A stretch of DNA of 64,000 nucleotides. Origin: Larix kaempferi. Lineage: Eukaryota; Streptophyta; Pinopsida; Pinales; Pinaceae. Positions within the stretch are counted from its first letter, which is position 1. Each line of letters opens with the position of its first letter. The notes below the pieces were generated by a model, which saw only the letters and a list, made by a program, of their open reading frames with translations, was not told the DNA's origin and made no database searches. The position numbers and the translations under genes were made by a program. Of this stretch, positions 1-11,462 are shown one piece after another. The DNA lies in NCBI GenBank assembly GCA_027924585.1, contig BSBM01001719.1:12357001-12421000 (forward strand). Direction: 5' to 3'.

Positions 1-978
1 CTGAAATCATGTTGATTGATTTCCTTGTAGTGACCACTATGAGTTCTTTAGTTAACTAAGACATACATTGTGGCTTTAACTAAAGCTTGACAATTCGATT
101 TCACTTAGTCATCTCTTGATCAATTCAAATTCTCTTTTTTCTCTATGAATTTATCTTTATCTCTTTATCTTTTACTACATGGTCAATATGTGCTAACTTT
201 AATTATCCATCACATTACATTATACTAAGAAGAATTATTGGATGCTGTGATCATAGTATATTATTCCAGACCAAATGATCATATGCTAAAGTAATTCACT
301 TTAGAGGTGATCAATATCTAAAGGAGACTTAATAGCAATCTGGTGATCATGGTTAATAATACATCACACAACATTAAATGATTTTAACAAGTAAAGCATG
401 ACCCTTATATGGAAGGTACACGTCTATACAGGAGGTCCATCCCATGGATTCCTTTATACGAAAGGTTCACATGAGAATCATGAATTGACACACAAGTACA
501 AAGCCTTGTCCAACAAGACTTTACAACATCATTACTTTGATCAATTACCTCTATACGGGAGGAATAACCCTTACACGAAAGGCAATCAAAGTGTTCACCT
601 CTATACGGGAGGATCAATCTTGGTTGCACAAGATTGGTTTGGAGAATGTCTCCTGATGTTGTACATTTAACACTGCCATGAGGTTGTTTCGTGTTTATTA
701 AAAGTTATTTTACACCGCCATTCTGCATTTGTGAGTAGCATTGAGGGGAAGAGGTCTGGTGTGTGTAGTGACTTGGGGATGGTGTTGCAGAATGTAAAGG
801 ATATTAACACCTTCCCCTATGCACTAAGGGAACAATTTCTTGTTGCAATTAGTGCTAGGCATGAGGAGGACACTTCTCATGTAATTATATGTCGGTTTCA
901 CTTGGAATCAACTCTTGGACACTTGGTTTCACTTGGACACTTCTTATTGATCCTAAAGTTTATAAAATGTTCCTATCT
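1..978. other. No recognisable gene; AT-rich sequence upstream of element G
   Basis: I find no convincing coding region here. Open stretches at 398-670 and 731-1030 have no recognisable domain. If element G once had gag and protease they should lie here, but nothing readable remains. A small set of repeated motifs at 424-612 is listed separately. Confidence 0.5.
424..612 (+). repeat. Interspersed CTATACGGGAGG / TACACGAAAGG motifs
   Basis: CTATACGGGAGG occurs at 551-562 and 601-612, with a one-base variant at 424-435. These alternate with TATACGAAAGG (455-465) and TACACGAAAGG (572-582). The spacing is irregular, so this is not a simple tandem array. The role is unknown. It could be part of an old LTR or leader of element G. 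Confidence 0.45.
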
Positions 979-1859
979 TGCAGACTTAAATTTGAGTGCA
1001 TTAACAATATTTCATAGTATAAGGCCTTAATTCAAGGGCTGAAAAAAGCATTGGATTTAAGCGTACAATAGTTAATGGTTTTTGGATATTTTGAAATCGT
1101 AGTTAAATGTGTAATAAATGCAATCCATTGTGTTACCCCTCATCGCAGAAGTTACCAAGCGAAGGTATGGAAACTAATATCTAGATTTTTAGCTTTTAAT
1201 ATTAGTTATGTAATTCATTCTTGGAACCAAGATGTTGATTTACTTGCAAATATCGCTTGTTGATTAATACCTGTTGATGGTTTTGATCCAACTACCTTTT
1301 CTATTGAGCTTATATTTAGTCCTACCATACTTGATAATGCAACCAACTAGCGTGTGTTTTTACGATGACTAGCAGATAATTGAATTTATGCACATGGAGG
1401 ATGTCTTTCAAGATGTTGTTATTGATGCGATTACACATGATGAAAACTTGCATGATTATGCAAACATTCCAGAAAAAGCGGTCAGTACAAGAAGTATTCG
1501 ATCGTGTAAGTATGACTCCTATGTCTGTAGTTAAATTGGAATATTTTTATGACTTGCATGAAAAATTTATGGGGGTTTTTAATTGCAAGACCAACAGTTC
1601 ATCTATGCAATACAAAAGTGTAAATTTAGGAACTGATAGAAATCCTCAAACTATTAATCTGGGTACATACTGTACACATGAAGATAGAGCGACATTCATC
1701 ATATTTTTCAAGCAATACAAAGATGTATTTGCATGGATGTATAATGATTTAAAAACTTTCGACCCAAACATCGTGCAACATGTCATTACTCTAAAGCTAG
1801 ACACCAAACCTTTCCAGCAGAAACTTAGGAAAATGCACCTTAACTTAGAACCTGTTTAA
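979..1859 (+). pseudogene. RNase H-like domain and pre-RT linker of element G pol (decayed)
   Basis: From 979 the frame reads CRLKFECINNIS, stop (1015), YKALIQGLKKALDLSV, then a segment containing SYQAKVWKLI and DLLANIAC. This resembles the second (archaeal-type) RNase H seen in plant Tat-lineage polyproteins, from family memory. After several stops, a 159-codon open stretch (1380-1859) contains VNLGTDRNPQTINLG, KDVFAWMYNDLKTFDP and FQQKLRKMHLNLEP, the conserved linker just before RT in such polyproteins. Stops and frame changes make it non-functional. The RNase H-like part lies upstream of RT, whereas in most dual-RNase H Tat elements it follows RT. The domain name is inference; the order is read directly. 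Confidence 0.6.
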
Positions 1860-1861
1860 GA

Positions 1862-2400
1862 AAGAACTAATCAAATTATTGGCTGCCATAATCATTTTTA
1901 CGATCTGGAACACCCTATGGGTGGCCAATCTAGTACCCGTTAGAAAGAAAAGTGGAGAGATCAACTTGTGTGTGGATTTTCGCAATCTAAACCATTTTTT
2001 ATAAAGAAAATTACCCCATACCAACCATGGAACAAATACTGCAAAAGGTCTCTGGTTTTGAGATGATGTCTTTCTTAGATTGATTCTCAGGTTACAACCA
2101 AGTCCTAGTTTCTCCTGTAGATCAAATTAAGACTGTGTTTAGGACCCCATGGGGTACTTTTGCTTATAGTAAGATTCCTTTTAGATTAATTAATGCCGAG
2201 GCTACCTTCCAGAGGGATATGGACATAGCCTTCCATGGATTTATTAATCAATTCATTATCATTTATCTTGATGACATTACTGTATATTCCCCTTGTAGAT
2301 CAAACCATTTATCTCATTTAAAGAATGCTTTTGATCGCTTTACGAGGCATGGTATCTCTTTAAACCCAAAGAAATGAATTTTTTTTGTAACTAAATGAAA
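1862..2400 (+). pseudogene. Reverse transcriptase of element G (decayed)
   Basis: Ty3-type RT core. Around 1913-1995 the sequence reads VANLVPVRKKSGEINLCVDF, the fingers region. From 2135 the frame is open for 80 codons with FRTPWGTFAY, ATFQRDMDIAF, the catalytic box IIYLDDITVYS (YLDD, near 2260-2275) and HGISLNPKK. A stop at 2375-2377, a frame disruption between about 2000 and 2120, and other stops show it is dead. It runs in the same frame into the RNase H segment. The motifs match plant Tat-lineage Ty3 RT rather than the chromodomain RTs of elements A, B and D in this window. Confidence 0.8.
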
Positions 2401-2401
2401 A

Positions 2402-3040
2402 TTGATTGCTTTTGACATTTCAAAATATGGAATTAACATAGATCCAGAAATAATTCAGGCTATCGTAAACTTGGCCCCTCCCACTACCAAAAAAACCACA
2501 CAGTCTTTTCTTGGAAAAATAAATTGTATCATGAGGTTTGTCCCCAGCTTTACCGAGATCATTAGACCTTTGCAAAACATAGTGAAAAAATATGTCGGTT
2601 TTAAATGGGAACAACAGGAGAGAGAATATTTTAAAGAAAGAAAACAAGAAATATCAGAATCTCCCTCTCTCATGCGTCTCAAATTTCAAAAATACTTTAT
2701 CTTATACACTTTTGGATCATATGTCTTCTATGTTGTGGTATTGACACAAAAAAATGATTCAAATGCTGAAAAACCCATTTCTTTTATGAGTTCCGCCTTT
2801 AAAGGTGCTGAGTTGAACTATTCAAATGTTGAGAAACACGCCTTTGCTGTTTTTAAAGCAGTAAAACATTACATACCTTTTCTGCTAAAATCCAAAACAA
2901 AGGTGATAGTGCCCTATTCGAAATTTCACAAGCTGCTGGTTCATAAAGAGTTAGGTGAAAAAAGTGCACATTGGATGACATCCCTATAAGAGTATGACCG
3001 TGAAATTAAACCTGCACAAATTGTTAGAGGATAGGGTCTC
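2402..3040 (+). pseudogene. RT thumb and RNase H of element G (decayed)
   Basis: An open frame of 195 codons continues the RT frame. It contains the connection motif TTKKTTQSFLGKINCIMRFV, a degenerate RNase H start (YFILYTFGSYVFYVVVLTQK, where the usual Asp is missing), ISFMSSAFKGAELNYSNVEKHAFAVFKAVKHY and a C-terminal HWMTSL. After the stop at 2987-2989 the same frame continues EYDREIKPAQIVRG, stop, then GLYKL, which is the usual RNase H end. Loss of the first catalytic Asp and the stops mark it as dead. The next 100 bases hold a 30-bp tandem triplication. Confidence 0.75.
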
Positions 3041-3043
3041 TAT

Positions 3044-3150
3044 AAGTTGGTGGTTTATTCTTTTTTTCCAAGAAAGTTGGTGGTTTATTCTTTTTTTCCA
3101 AGAAAGTTGGTGGTTTATTCTTTTTTTCCAAGAAAGTTGGTGGTTTATTC
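3044..3150 (+). repeat. 30-bp tandem repeat, 3.5 copies
   Basis: A 30-bp unit beginning AAGTTGGTGGTTTATTC and ending in TTTTTTTCCAAGA is repeated exactly at 3044, 3074 and 3104, with a partial fourth copy to 3150. The unit length is a multiple of three, so the frame stays open. It sits at the RNase H-integrase junction of element G. Exact copies in such decayed surroundings point to a recent local expansion. Confidence 0.9.
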
Positions 3151-3330
3151 TACTCCTTCACCTAATGCTGATTTATTTTCTGAAAATATAGAATTTTTTG
3201 TTTTCAAAAGAGGTTTCTTGTATTTCAAATGATCCTAATTCGTGTTACACTAATGCTAGCTTTTTTCTTGTTTTTGATGCATGGATTTTCTCCACCACAT
3301 CTAGACACAAGAAAAAAGAGGGTGTTATGA

Positions 3331-4408
3331 TTGAAATTTGCACCCTTTTACCTTGTTAATAACTTACTTTTCAGAAATTTTTTTGATGGAGTTTTACTAA
3401 GATGCCTTAAACAGGAAGAAGTAAATAAAGTGTTGGCAGAATTGCATTCGGGCCTTGCCGGAGGTTATTGTGGAGGTGATACTACAACACACAAAATTGG
3501 CAAGGCTGGTTATTACTGGCCCACTCTTTTTAAATATATGCATGCATTAGCTCGAAGATGTCAAATTTTCCAAAAGGCTGCAAGCAAGGTAAAGAAGGTT
3601 GATTTTCCCCTACAGCCTGTCTCAATAGATGTTCATTTCTAGTAGTGGGGCTTAGACATTGTTGGGCCCATATATCATGCATCCTCCCTTCAGCACAGAT
3701 ATATCCTAACATTAATGGTTTATTTCGCTTGATGGTTCGAAGCGGTGCCATTAAGTACAATCAACTCAAATTAGGTGATATCATTCCTTGAAAATAACAT
3801 TATAACTCGTTTTGGTGTGCCTTAGTAATTAATTTTTGATAATGTTTGATACTTTTCCTCTACAGATTTAACTTCTTATGCTATGGAAAAAGGAATAAAA
3901 AATAGATATTCAACTAACTATTACCCTAAGGGTAATGGTCTCACTGAATATACAAACAAAAAATTGATTAAAATCCTCAAGAGAATAGTTGTGGACCATT
4001 ACAAAAAATGGAATTCTGCCTTACCCAATGCCATTTGGGGCTGACATAGTAACTCCAAAAGCGGATATAGTAAATTCACGATTCTTTCTCGTTTATGGGA
4101 AGTAAGAAATCCTTCCACCTAATATCTTTCTCCCTTCATTACAGCTGTCCAAATCTATCCAAGATAATGAATGTTCCACTTTGGACAACATAATCAATAA
4201 TTTACTTAAACTTGAAGAAGAGAGATCCAATGATAAACAAAAATTAGATCAGCATCAGGAGATCGTTAAACAATGCTTTTACCATATGTCCTCATTTGAT
4301 AGAAACTTCAAGGTAGGAGATTTGGTGTTAAAATGGGATAGAGCACATGAGGATAAGGGAAAGACAATAAATTTCAAGGTATTTGGCTCAGAACTTTCAT
4401 TGTTTTAG
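3331..4408 (+). pseudogene. Integrase of element G (decayed)
   Basis: The HHCC zinc-binding region reads HSGLAGGYCGGDTTTHKIGKAGYYWPTLF, followed by a degenerate CQIF (the second Cys of the pair is lost). PLQPVSIDVHF and GLDIVGPIYHASS begin the catalytic core; the expected Trp/Asp context is broken by stops at 3640-3645. Core fragments continue with ITRFGVP and NRYSTNYYPKGNGLTEYTNKKL (the HP-NGQ-E region, with Glu retained). From 4181, 75 open codons contain DRNFKVGDLVLKWDRAHEDKGK, the GPY/F-like C-terminal region. Many stops and frame changes make it non-functional. It is most like the integrase of element C here. Confidence 0.75.
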
Positions 4409-7400
4409 AAAAAATGGGTCCAATCACTTTTCATTTATGTTCACTGGAAGGTCAAGTAGAGATGCATCTGGAATGGACAAATTCTCAAACACTACTTTGC
4501 ATGATTTCCTTAGTGGAAGTCAAGACTGTATATATTATGTATATAAATTTCTGATTTATTTGGTGTGCTGTTTTTGTTTTAAGTTTTAGTTAGAGCGATA
4601 TTTTATTCAATTTGATTTCATGTTAAATAAGTTAATCAACTTCTGAATTAAATCAACAGTTCTCAACTCGTCAATTTATCTCTGGTATCAGCTGTGTTTT
4701 AACAACAAGGACTCAAAGATTAATGTTAAATCTGATATTTTTCTCGAGTCGAATTCTCCAAATCTGTCACCTAAGTTACACTTGAAGTAATTTATCTTTT
4801 GAATTGATATAGGATAATTGCTGATTTTAGATAAGGTTTTGATGTTTTACCAATATTCTTTTCATTTAACTGTCTTAATAAAATACAACCTTTTTCCTGT
4901 TATTTCATTTAGCTTTACTTTGCCATGTTTCTTAGTTGAAAATGTTTAAGGTTATGTTGAGTATGGAGATATAAATAGTTATATGGGAAAAATATCTCTT
5001 GTTTGGATTTGATAAGTATGAGTTGAGTCAAGGATGCAATCTTTCAAGGTATGCAACTGAGAGTGATACTGATATGTTTGTGAGGATACAATTTTAAAAT
5101 ATTGAAAATCTATTAACGCCTTGTTAACTTCATCTTTACTCTGCTCAATCACCTGATGAAAATGCTTATCTATAATATAATATTTTGAAAAGGATATTTT
5201 AATCAACCCCATTCTATAACAGTTAGTGTCACCGATATAGTCAGAATCATCAACCTCCTTACGCCATTTCGTGCTCTTAAAGAGTATACTGGTTGTTTCC
5301 CCATTCACTAAGTTATCTCCTAGGAGATTAGCAAAATAAATCACAATCTATAAGCTTAAGAGTTGACTTAAGGGTAGGAGATCTTATTACAAGCCGACAT
5401 GTTCATGATCATGCACTCTTACAGAATGAATTTATCAATGTTTGATTACCAAGTCGAGATACTAGTTTGCAACCACAAAAGGATGCAAGATGGGAGGTCT
5501 CATCACGAGCCGATCCACTCATTTTCCGTAATATTGTGTGAATGACATTGTCATAAGATGATCATCAAGTTAGGACAGCTCCATTTAGTATGCTCTTATT
5601 AAAACATGTAAACATTTAAATAACTTTCAGAATCTATCTATATCTAGTGAATGGGACAAAAGTGACCAATATTAGTTAAAGGAAACCATGTCTGGGCTAT
5701 GGACGCTCGCTAGCAGTAGTGGAAATACCGATGGTATTGGAGGTCCAACTATATGACGAACATTGGTTGTCACGAGCTACTCTATTTTTCTGGCAAGCTG
5801 ATGAATAATATGTCCATTGACATATGCCTGTTAATCTTAAGAATTGTTTCATTCTCAAGAGGTGGTTCTAGGGAAATTTTTAGCAGCAACAGAAGGTTGA
5901 AGATATTTTAAATTTTTTTGTTATGTGGGATCCATTATACATGACTGGAATTCATTTTCATTTGCAAACCGTCACTTTTATGCATTTTTGGTTCAACTTA
6001 TTCATTTAAATTTTATCCAGAGATAACTGGTTCATCTAGTCAGCCACCATTTGTTGGCCTCTGTCAACAATGATCCTTTCATTTTGTAAGAAATGAATGG
6101 GTCCCCCCTTTTGTATTGATAAAAAATTATTGTTTAATGACATTTTCCATATAATTCATAAATCTCAGGCTATTGACCTTTTTTTAAGGTTTTCCAATAT
6201 GCAATTTCTTAATAATTTCAATTTTTGATTGATTTTGGTTAATCATTTTCGACTCCTCGATGTTGGAACGCAAGTTTCATGTCGACCAATTATTGGATAC
6301 CCTAATTTACAATGTGATTATAATCAACGTTTGGATTCCATGACTGCAAGCATGGAATCTAAACATGAGCATCATTTTTGGTTGAAAAATAAACTTTCAC
6401 ATTCTGCATCTTCACCCATGATCATTTTGTAGCTCAGTTTCAATTACTTATTTCATCAAATCATGACATTGAAAAAGAATTTAAATGCATTTCTCTCTTG
6501 CAGAATAATAGCATAAACATAACATGATTATCATCTCTTCCATCCATATTGTTTTTCTTTTTCTAACCCAAAATGGTCATGAGAATAATTTGATAATCTT
6601 ATATTTGCCTGACATTATTTTGATTATATGTTCAATTAACTTTGTACAATATTTGATTTTCAACATTTAAAAATCTAATACGATCGGGTAAATTAACTTA
6701 ATCATGGTTTAGTTAGATGGGGTAATGTCATAATTTTAACACTTTAATTTTTACCCTAACCATACCATGAATGAGTAGTTTCTCATGACATTATTCCCAA
6801 GATTACAAAAAAAAGCAATTCTCAATATTATGATATGGATGCAATCTGTGTTGAAATGAATCCTTGTCACGTATGGGAAATCAATGGTATTTTTGATATG
6901 AGTGTATATTACTTGGTTGTTACTCATTATGCCTACTGTTTTTAATTTTGACAACCACGTATACTAACCCTCTGTCCAAATTCTGCATCACTTGCATTCT
7001 TGACAACGTGTCTCGATATTCCCTCCTACGTGTTGATTTGGGGACGTGACTATAGGACTAGGTTGGAATTCCAATTAACATCATTAACCACGTTACAGGT
7101 TTGAAGTGACTTGTCATCATTTATGTTATAAGTATATCTCAACACAATGGGTGGTGTATAGTTCGTTTCTCAGCACGTTGGTTGTTTTGTACAAGTTCCA
7201 TTATTCCATCTCTAGTATGCCCAACAATTCCACAGATTACCCAACCAAATTGGTATGTTGAGGGTTCTGGAAATTCTATGCGCATTTGGTTTAATTGATA
7301 CTGATTTTCTTTCCCTCAAAATTGCTTAGGGTTTCGATGGTGCAGTAAAATATACAAACCCTGATACACTCTCAATTTCTCTCTTGACCCTATTCTCAGT

Positions 7401-7420
7401 CGTGAGCCCCAATTTCATAG
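4409..7420. other. AT-rich gap between element G pol and its accessory gene
   Basis: No coding domain is recognisable. The longest open frame, 4979-5344 on the minus strand (121 codons), has no motif I trust. Two short similar stretches near 5374-5395 and 5490-5513 (both ending in an AGCCGA word) may be an old duplication. The equivalent region of element C is about 1.5 kb and holds a GC-rich array; no such array survives here. Confidence 0.5.
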
Positions 7421-8497
7421 GTGTCTAGTGCTGGTAATTTAGCCATGGGTCAAATTAGGAGAAAAGAACTAGAGGGTTCAAGTTCTATTGAATCCGACAC
7501 CCAGATTTATGAGGATTTTCTGAAAACCGGTTGGGTGGCTTATGTTAAGAATTTTCATGGCCATAACATGGATTTTATTGTTGCGTTTGCTAATTCATTT
7601 GATGGGTGCAAGGATGTATATGGGGATATCGAACTGATGTTGGAAGAAGAGTTTATTGCTACATCCACGAGGTAACCGAATGAGGGGGAATGATGGTTCA
7701 AGCATTTTCCATTAAAGGACGTGCCATGGAAGAACTTAGCAGTCAGTCATTTCGATCCTGATGACTATCCAAAAGGTATGCCGCTAAATATTTTTAAAGC
7801 TAAATGGAAGAAGATGATCAAGATAATTAGTCATTTCATAGCATGCGAAGGAAGGTTTACTACCATGTTAAGATATCATGTCCAATTATTCATGGCAATG
7901 CTAGGTTTATAATTAAATTTGCCACATTTTTTGTTACTTAGCTTGAAATCCATGTCAGTTCGTTACAATAAAACCTTCAAGAAATCCAAGCAGGTCTTGT
8001 GTCATTTCAATTTAATTCGAATCCTAGTTGAGTTTCACTTGACCCAGTTGGGTGATTCATGGCATAATTTTGCTGTAAGAAATGGGTATGAAAAGTTCAA
8101 TTCCGGACATGAGGATGCTACTCCAGATTTTAGTCAAGATATGTCTCATAGAATTAACCATACTTCTACAAGCATGACTCAAATATTACCCTTAAATGGT
8201 GTAACCCTAAGTCCACACCATTCCTCATATACTCCCCATGATGAATCGGTTTTAACAGAACATGGTCGTGGAAAGCAGGCTCATATAACGCCATCTTCAC
8301 CAAAGAATGATAAGGTAGATGGTATATGTGATGGTCCTATGTTAAAAGGTAAACAAAAGGAGGATAATTTCTTGAAGGTCGAACCTTCGTCACTCACCAA
8401 GCTTGTCAATTCCACTTGTAACGTAGGAAATGCTCAATCCCTGTTTCGCAAATGGATTTTGGGCCGAACCTTCTCAATGAACAACAATAACAGTTGA
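7421..8497 (+). pseudogene. Accessory gene of element G, N-terminal domain (decayed)
   Basis: One frame runs from 7421 to 8497, broken by stops at 7673 (TAA), about 7691 (TGA) and 7910 (TAA). The readable protein matches the N-domain of the accessory protein of element C (18706-19707, minus strand) block by block: FLKTGWVAYVKNFHG against FQAAGWVEFFERLDG, WFKHFP against WFNRRVP, ISHFIACEGRFTTML against LKKYITCEGRYQTVY, and LNLPHFLLLSLKSM against LNIPFYLLHDLRHM. It resembles the domain labelled in databases as a putative plant transposon protein, from memory and not checked. The rest is Ser/Thr-rich and probably disordered. The start is uncertain because 7421 is a GTG; the first ATG is at 7445. 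Function is unknown. Confidence 0.6.
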
Positions 8498-9602
8498 ACA
8501 AATCATTGATCAAGCGTTAGAAAGGATGCAGGTGGCCTAAATAATCCACATAGTGACCCTTCTGCTAGACAACGCTCAAGCTAACCCTATAATCAAACCA
8601 ACTATAGAGGATGCTAAAGACTCTTTATAGTGTGAAGGTCACGTCTTGCTTGATGGTATAGTTAAGATGATCAATAATGATGGTTCCAATCCAAATGTAC
8701 CTGAAAATAACCTCAATTACGATCATACTGTTAATGAGAAAAATGATTCCAATTTAAAACCTCAACAATCGTTTGAGAAGGTAGTTCCAGAATCCGATCC
8801 TATTGTACAAGATGTTGCCGAACACCTAGAGGAAAAGTACAAATTCCCTCAGATTCCAATAGTTGGATCTGGAAATAACATGTTATAGAAAGAACAAAGA
8901 ACTCATAAATTTATCACTTGTTCTTCCAGGTCAAAATAAAGACGACAAGGTAAACGAAAAGTAGATCCTCCTGATAATTGCGAAGCAGGTAAATGTCTAA
9001 CAAATAGGCTGTATCTGATGGCAAGAAACATGGGAACTAAGGTGGATAAACAGTCTCTAGGTCATAGTTTAGATACTTCTTTGGATGTTTATGCCATATA
9101 TAAGTCACCACCCACCAATAAATATCCTGTAGCCAAAACCAAAGTGGAAGAGAAACCTATAGTGAAGGATACATGGTCCAAATTTGAAGAGCCATATAAT
9201 TTTGTATACAATTTTCCACCTTTTCTGAAAGCGAACCCATGAATTCAGGGCATTAGGCCTACATTAGATAAGATCATAGCCATAGGGGAAAATATAGCCA
9301 AGGCTGATACAACTGAAAATAAAAATAATAAACATGTAAAGCAATGTTTCCCCATGTGTCTATACCTCCTCAGACACTACATGAATAAGGTAGAAACATT
9401 GCAAGATCAAGTTCATGAGTTGAACGAACATGTTAGTGAACTGAGGAAGCATAAGAGGAAGCTTATTGTTCATCATCAAGATGAAACCAACATGTTGCGA
9501 AAGAAACTAAAACAAGCTAAAGCCTCTACTATTGTCCATTCTTCTGGTGTCAATTTTTTTATCTCGCTCGAGCTTGTTAAGAATGTTGGTTCTAGTAAAT
9601 AG
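8498..9602 (+). pseudogene. Accessory gene of element G, basic and coiled-coil part (decayed)
   Basis: A second frame (8646-9602, with stops at 8886 and 9240) holds an acidic, Asn-rich stretch and then KVDKQSLGHSLDTSLDVY. It ends in a clear coiled coil at 9375-9520 containing NKVETLQDQVHELNEHVSELR and MLRKKLKQAK. In the same frame at 8928-8966 a basic cluster reads RSK, stop, RRQGKRK. The order basic cluster then coiled coil repeats that of the second half of element C's accessory protein, although direct sequence identity is weak. It is in a different frame from the 7421-8497 part, so at least one frameshift has occurred. The relation rests on layout and position and is inference. Confidence 0.45.
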
Positions 9603-11457
9603 ATTCCACCACGAGTTTTTTTTGCAGATGGTATGTACTTATTTTACTTATAAATTAATGATGGGCTTAAGTTTTGCTTGAGATAAATCATTTATTAGTT
9701 GTAATTTTGGGTGTGATAGATTTAATTTGTCCAGAAGAAGTAACTGCAGAATCATAGATTTTGCAGCCACTTCATACTTATTCATTTTCTACATTTCTAA
9801 TTTTGTTTGTTTTATTGTTTTTGTAGGATCATTGTATATATTTTCATTATGTAGTTCGTGTGCAACAAGTCAACTTTTTCCTAGCTGGAAGATCGAGTAT
9901 TCTATACATGGTGTGGTCAGAGTACAAGATGTCGAAGACTAGTAAGCAACTATATAACCATTCAATGCTCTTCAATCACATGATGCTCTGTCAACATAGA
10001 TGATGTCGATCTAGATATCAAATCACTCGGGCTTATCAAATGTTCCTAGTTTATGACATTTGCATTTATCACATGCCTACTTTTCCCGAGTGGATAAAAG
10101 TTGTTAGTGATTTATTCTCATTGTAAATCATGACTCTAGTTTACAAAGAGGAGGAAGTTGAACTTGTGGAAAGATGGATTTTTTTAGACTTGGTATACGC
10201 TTTTGATTTTTTGAAATATAATTCCGACAAGTTTTATGTATATGTTTTGGATGTATTTGTACATGAATGTCTTCCTTTACAAGTATATCTGTTTTTTGTG
10301 CTAACTTTTATTTGTTTATTATATTTCCTAGTTTTGCTAATCAAAATTGTGATTGAACCTTCCATTTTGATTACAAAATTATAATCATGCTCATCTTGAA
10401 TTGTCATTCGAGTAAAGGTGGTAATTTTTACATATATTATCTTACAACATTGTTAATTTTTTATTTCTGATTTTGTTTTGCAGAATATATATATATATAT
10501 ATATATATATAAGAAAAAGAAAAAAAATCAAAAGAGTTTGTTTAGATCTTAGTATAGATTGTCATCTTCAAAACATTAACATAGCTATTTTATTATTTTT
10601 AAACATCTGTAATATAGAATAAATGAATTTGTATATCATGCAAAAATGGATTAATGAGGGATTGATTGGCCTTTTCATTTTTACTAATATTTTTCTTCCT
10701 AAAAGAATATGACTGTATCTCTTTCTTTTGAAGAAAGTCTAAAGATCAATTATTTTTTTGAATGTCTTTGTTTAACAAGAAAATGCTATGGATTTGATTA
10801 TTGATAACTTGGCCTATTAAGTTCCTTTAAATAATTTATTATACTTGGCCAAGTAGTAGGTGTTTGAAATAGATTAATCGGTTTTGTTGTAATTTTATTA
10901 TTTTTTAGTTTGTGTTTATATTAGTTAGCATTTTCTTAGATTAGTTAAAGTTTATATCTTTTTTTTTAATGTTAATAGTTATTATTTTCTATTTAAATAT
11001 TAGGTTTCCCCAGCACTTGCCAAGTAAATTCTCCTTGTAGATTTGTATTTACAACATATAGTTGTACTATAAATTTCTGTATTTAGATTCAATTTTGTAA
11101 TTATTTGGTTTAGTTTTCTCTTAATAGTTTAGGATAGTTTTAGTTGGCCAACGGAGCCGTAAAACCGGTCGGGTTCAACTATTTAAACAATTGGGGGTTG
11201 ATTAATACCCTTGGATCGGGATGATATCCCCTTGTTGACTGTGGTGCGGGATTTCCGACCAACATGTGTGCAATATGTTGAAACATGCTTGCATAATGCA
11301 CCTGGCGTGCATTTGTATGTTGGAACTTTAACACATACAACATGAATTTTGTGCACCAAATGTTGTAGAGGACTTATAGTTGCAAGGGAATTCTCCCCTC
11401 TACACTTGTGGGACCATTTCCCCTAGACTGCACCCAACAATGATGATGAGAGGATAT
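9603..11457. other. AT-rich sequence with no gene, left flank of element A
   Basis: Open stretches at 9727-9942 and 10130-10384 have no recognisable domain. A block at about 11145-11240 is more GC-rich (GGCCAACGGAGCCG, CGGTCGGG) and may be a remnant of the 3' LTR of element G, but I found no partner copy. The sequence ends at the target duplication of element A. Confidence 0.5.
10485..10511. repeat. (AT)n microsatellite
   Basis: An uninterrupted AT dinucleotide run of 27 bases lies in AT-rich, non-coding sequence. Confidence 0.95.
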
Positions 11458-11462
11458 AAGGG
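11458..11462. other. Target site duplication of element A, left copy (AAGGG)
   Basis: AAGGG directly precedes the LTR start. The same five bases follow the right LTR at 44365-44369. Confidence 0.93.

Larger units (their letters stand above)
979..9602 (+). mobile_element. Element G: decayed Tat-like Ty3 retrotransposon remnant with accessory gene
   Basis: In sense order the segment reads: RNase H-like domain (979-1340), pre-RT linker (to 1859), RT (1862-2400), RNase H (2402-3040), integrase (3331-4408), about 3 kb without genes, then a decayed two-part accessory gene (7421-9602). The integrase-to-accessory order is the same as in the young element C of this window, which is why I join the two parts into one element. 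No LTR pair, PBS or PPT was found, so the outer limits are only those of the readable coding sequence. The 4.4-7.4 kb gap could instead mean two separate remnants. Confidence 0.5.

Noticed and set aside
4979-5344. 121-codon minus-strand frame with a DSDYIGD stretch, reminiscent of copia RNase H
   Set aside because: Only this short motif fits. The flanking residues and neighbouring sequence do not, so a copia remnant is not supported.
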